Below are positions 62,496-64,000 of a DNA stretch of 64,000 nt, in pieces. The position numbers and the translations under genes were made by a program. This DNA comes from Paracoccus denitrificans. Its GTDB lineage: Bacteria > Pseudomonadota > Alphaproteobacteria > Rhodobacterales > Rhodobacteraceae. Below the pieces are notes generated by a model. The model did not search any database and was not told where the DNA came from. It saw only the letters and a list, made by a program, of their open reading frames with translations. The DNA lies in assembly GCA_005768755.1 (NCBI GenBank), contig VAFL01000006.1, positions 124,001-188,000 of the forward strand. Reading direction: 5' to 3'. The stretch's first letter is position 1, and the number at the start of each line of letters is the position of its first letter.

Positions 62496-63830
62496 ATGCC
62501 GCAGGGCATGCAACTTGCCGCCACGCTGATAACAGATCCCAGACGACGCGCCGAACCGATCCGCCGCCGGACGCTGGTGCTGCTGCGCTGGATCGCGCTT
62601 GGCGGACAACTTGCCGCAATTGTCGTGGCACTTCTGATGGGTGTGCAGTTCGCCACCCTGCCCGCGCTTGTGGCGGTCGCGGTCGGGGTCGCGCTGAACC
62701 TGTGGCTGACCGCCATGCCATCACGGGTAACGCAAAGGGGGGCGACAGCGCAGCTTGTCTTCGATCTGGCGCAAATCTCGGTCCTGATCGGCCTGACCGG
62801 CGGGCTTTCCAATCCGTTTGCGCTGCTGGTGCTGGCCCCGGTGACCATCGCCGCGACAGCGCTTGGCGACCGCCAGACATTGCTGATCGGGCTTGCCACT
62901 GTTCTGATGATACTTCTGTCGGCCTGGCTGGCCGTGCCGCTGCGCCACGCCTCGCTTGATCTGACCATGCCCGCGATCCTGCAAGGCGCGCATCTGGTGG
63001 CAATTCTGATCGGGGTCGCGTTTTTCGCGATTTACGCCCGCAGGGTGTCCGAAGAACTGGCAACGACCGCCGATGCGCTTTTTGCGACCCAGATTGCCCT
63101 TGCACGCGAACAGAAGCTTCAGCATCTGGGCGGCGTCGTTGCCGCCGCCGCGCATGAGATGGGCACCCCGCTTGCGACCATAAAGCTGATTGCGTCCGAA
63201 TTGCGCGATGAATTGGCCGAGGCCCTGCCCGACCGCAGCGATCTGGCCGAGGATGCGGCTACCCTGACCCAATCGGCTGACCGATGCCGCGATATCATGC
63301 GGTCCATGGGTCGCGCCGGAAAAGACGATCTGAAGCTTTATGCCGCACCCCTGCGCACCGTGCTGGAGGAGGCCGCCGAACCCCACGCCGCGCGCGGTGC
63401 CAGCATCAGGATCGTGCTGCGGGACGAAGCCCGCCAACCGACGATCCAGCGCGATCCCGGCATCATCCACGGGCTGCGCAACATCATCCAGAACGGCGTA
63501 GATTTCGCACGCAGCCAGGTCACGATCCGTGCCGAATGGGACGCACAGCAGTTGCGCCTGGTGATCAGCGATGATGGGCCGGGCTATCCGCCGGCGATGC
63601 TCGGGCAGCTGTCGGACCCTTTCCCGATCGGACGGCGCAACGACCGGCGAAACGGCTATGAAGGCATGGGGCTGGGATTGTTCATCGCCCGGGCGCTTCT
63701 GGAAGGCAGCGGTGCGAAACTTAACTTTGCCAATAGCAACAGTGGTGCAGAGGTGTCGATCTTGTGGCCGATTTCACGCATTTCAGCCGATGATCGTGCG
63801 GCTTTGCAGGAAAATCCGCATATCGCCTAG
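62496..63830 (+). CDS. regB: Redox sensor histidine kinase RegB/PrrB
   Basis: 444 residues from the ATG at 62496. Six membrane helices in the first 185 residues; the quinone-binding heptapeptide GGLSNPF is at residues 102-108. The phosphorylated histidine is His220 in HEMGTPLATIK, the redox-active cysteine is Cys264 in DRCRDIM, and the ATPase domain has NIIQNGVDFA and DDGPGYP plus GMGLGLFIA. Divergent from senC-regA-hvrA, as in Rhodobacter. Confidence 0.95.
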   Translation: MPQGMQLAATLITDPRRRAEPIRRRTLVLLRWIALGGQLAAIVVALLMGVQFATLPALVAVAVGVALNLWLTAMPSRVTQRGATAQLVFDLAQISVLIGLTGGLSNPFALLVLAPVTIAATALGDRQTLLIGLATVLMILLSAWLAVPLRHASLDLTMPAILQGAHLVAILIGVAFFAIYARRVSEELATTADALFATQIALAREQKLQHLGGVVAAAAHEMGTPLATIKLIASELRDELAEALPDRSDLAEDAATLTQSADRCRDIMRSMGRAGKDDLKLYAAPLRTVLEEAAEPHAARGASIRIVLRDEARQPTIQRDPGIIHGLRNIIQNGVDFARSQVTIRAEWDAQQLRLVISDDGPGYPPAMLGQLSDPFPIGRRNDRRNGYEGMGLGLFIARALLEGSGAKLNFANSNSGAEVSILWPISRISADDRAALQENPHIA

Positions 63831-63833
63831 CCG

Positions 63834-63849
63834 TTAACCACTTATTAAC
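63834..63849. promoter_or_regulatory. CtrA-type binding site
   Basis: TTAA, seven bases, TTAAC, a full consensus match, 47 bases before the next start codon and four bases after the regB stop. Same spacing to the start as the box at 10368. Confidence 0.6.
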
Positions 63850-63896
63850 CAATCTGGTGACTTAAATTTCCCAAGCTCCTGCTGGTTTGGTCATTC

Positions 63897-64000
63897 ATGG
63901 TTCCTGATCTTTCGATATTGCTGGCACTGTTGGGCGGCGCAGCATCCGTTTTCATCGCAATGATGGCTGTACGCGTTTCCGAACGGCGCAACAGACCGGC
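63897..64000 (+). CDS. Unidentified membrane protein (3' partial)
   Basis: Only 34 residues are in the window: MVPDLSILLALLGGAA, then a hydrophobic helix ending in VRVSERRNR. The start follows a CtrA box. The short N-terminal helix with a basic end would fit a Tad/type II secretion membrane protein, a common CtrA target, but this is a guess. Confidence 0.5.
   Translation, partial: MVPDLSILLALLGGAASVFIAMMAVRVSERRNRP

Overview
The window is chromosomal DNA of a GC-rich alphaproteobacterium, most likely from the Rhodobacteraceae and close to Paracoccus. The strongest pointer is the right end: a regB sensor kinase divergent from senC, regA and hvrA, the gene order known from Rhodobacter. Other pointers are the fused cysH-type reductase next to a DUF2849/sulfite reductase operon, the rimP-nusA-ylxR-infB order, a TspO gene, and two full-length CtrA-type boxes (TTAA-N7-TTAAC). 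Coding density is high, with many ATGA, TGATG or TAATG overlaps. I found no rRNA or tRNA gene, insertion sequence, prophage or CRISPR array.

Layout. 1-2.7 kb: TRAP transporter operon (5' end cut). 2.8-9.5 kb: acyl-CoA synthetase, Kbp-like LysM protein, serB, a cold-shock gene, efp and its lysine ligase epmA, and a nitronate monooxygenase-like gene. 9.6-13.1 kb: TSUP permease, a sulfotransferase-like gene behind a CtrA box, and an Lrp regulator divergent from hppD plus a coupled Rieske protein. 13.1-17.3 kb: class Ib ribonucleotide reductase operon nrdHIEF with a long leader. 17.7-24 kb: small outer-membrane barrel, DUF2254 protein, a carbamoyltransferase/NodB-like deacetylase pair, ettA. 24.2-34.7 kb: exported MetX-like hydrolase, rimO, HdeD-like protein, ClpP-fold-like exported protein, YadGH-type ABC exporter, MFS carrier, second sulfotransferase-like gene, gabT, rhomboid protease. 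34.6-37.3 kb: a DUF4123 protein followed by a metzincin metalloprotease, which looks like a type VI secretion effector with its chaperone, but without any secretion gene nearby. 37.4-45.2 kb: ubiG, proline iminopeptidase, tspO, then rimP-nusA-ylxR-infB behind a leader with its own promoter and terminator.

45.2-50.3 kb: a small AT-richer islet with a short HTH protein, then an aromatic-catabolism-like operon (fumarylacetoacetase, altered MBL-fold hydrolase, FAD hydroxylase, DUF2783) preceded by a marR gene and a palindromic operator. 50.3-55.9 kb: siroheme methyltransferase, a second nitronate monooxygenase-like gene, and an assimilatory sulfur operon (DUF2849, sulfite reductase, CysH-DUF934 fusion) divergent from an Lrp regulator, behind which lies the 3' remnant of a GFA-family gene. 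56-60.7 kb: saccharopine-dehydrogenase-like gene, TfoX-N protein, Smr nuclease, Tim44-like protein, fxsA, secB, HD hydrolase. 60.7-64 kb: hvrA, regA, senC, regB and the start of an unidentified membrane protein behind the second CtrA box.

The points most worth following are the DUF4123/metzincin module, the rimP leader, the paired CtrA boxes, four convergent gene pairs whose stop codons interlock in the tetranucleotide CTAG, and the CysH-DUF934 fusion.
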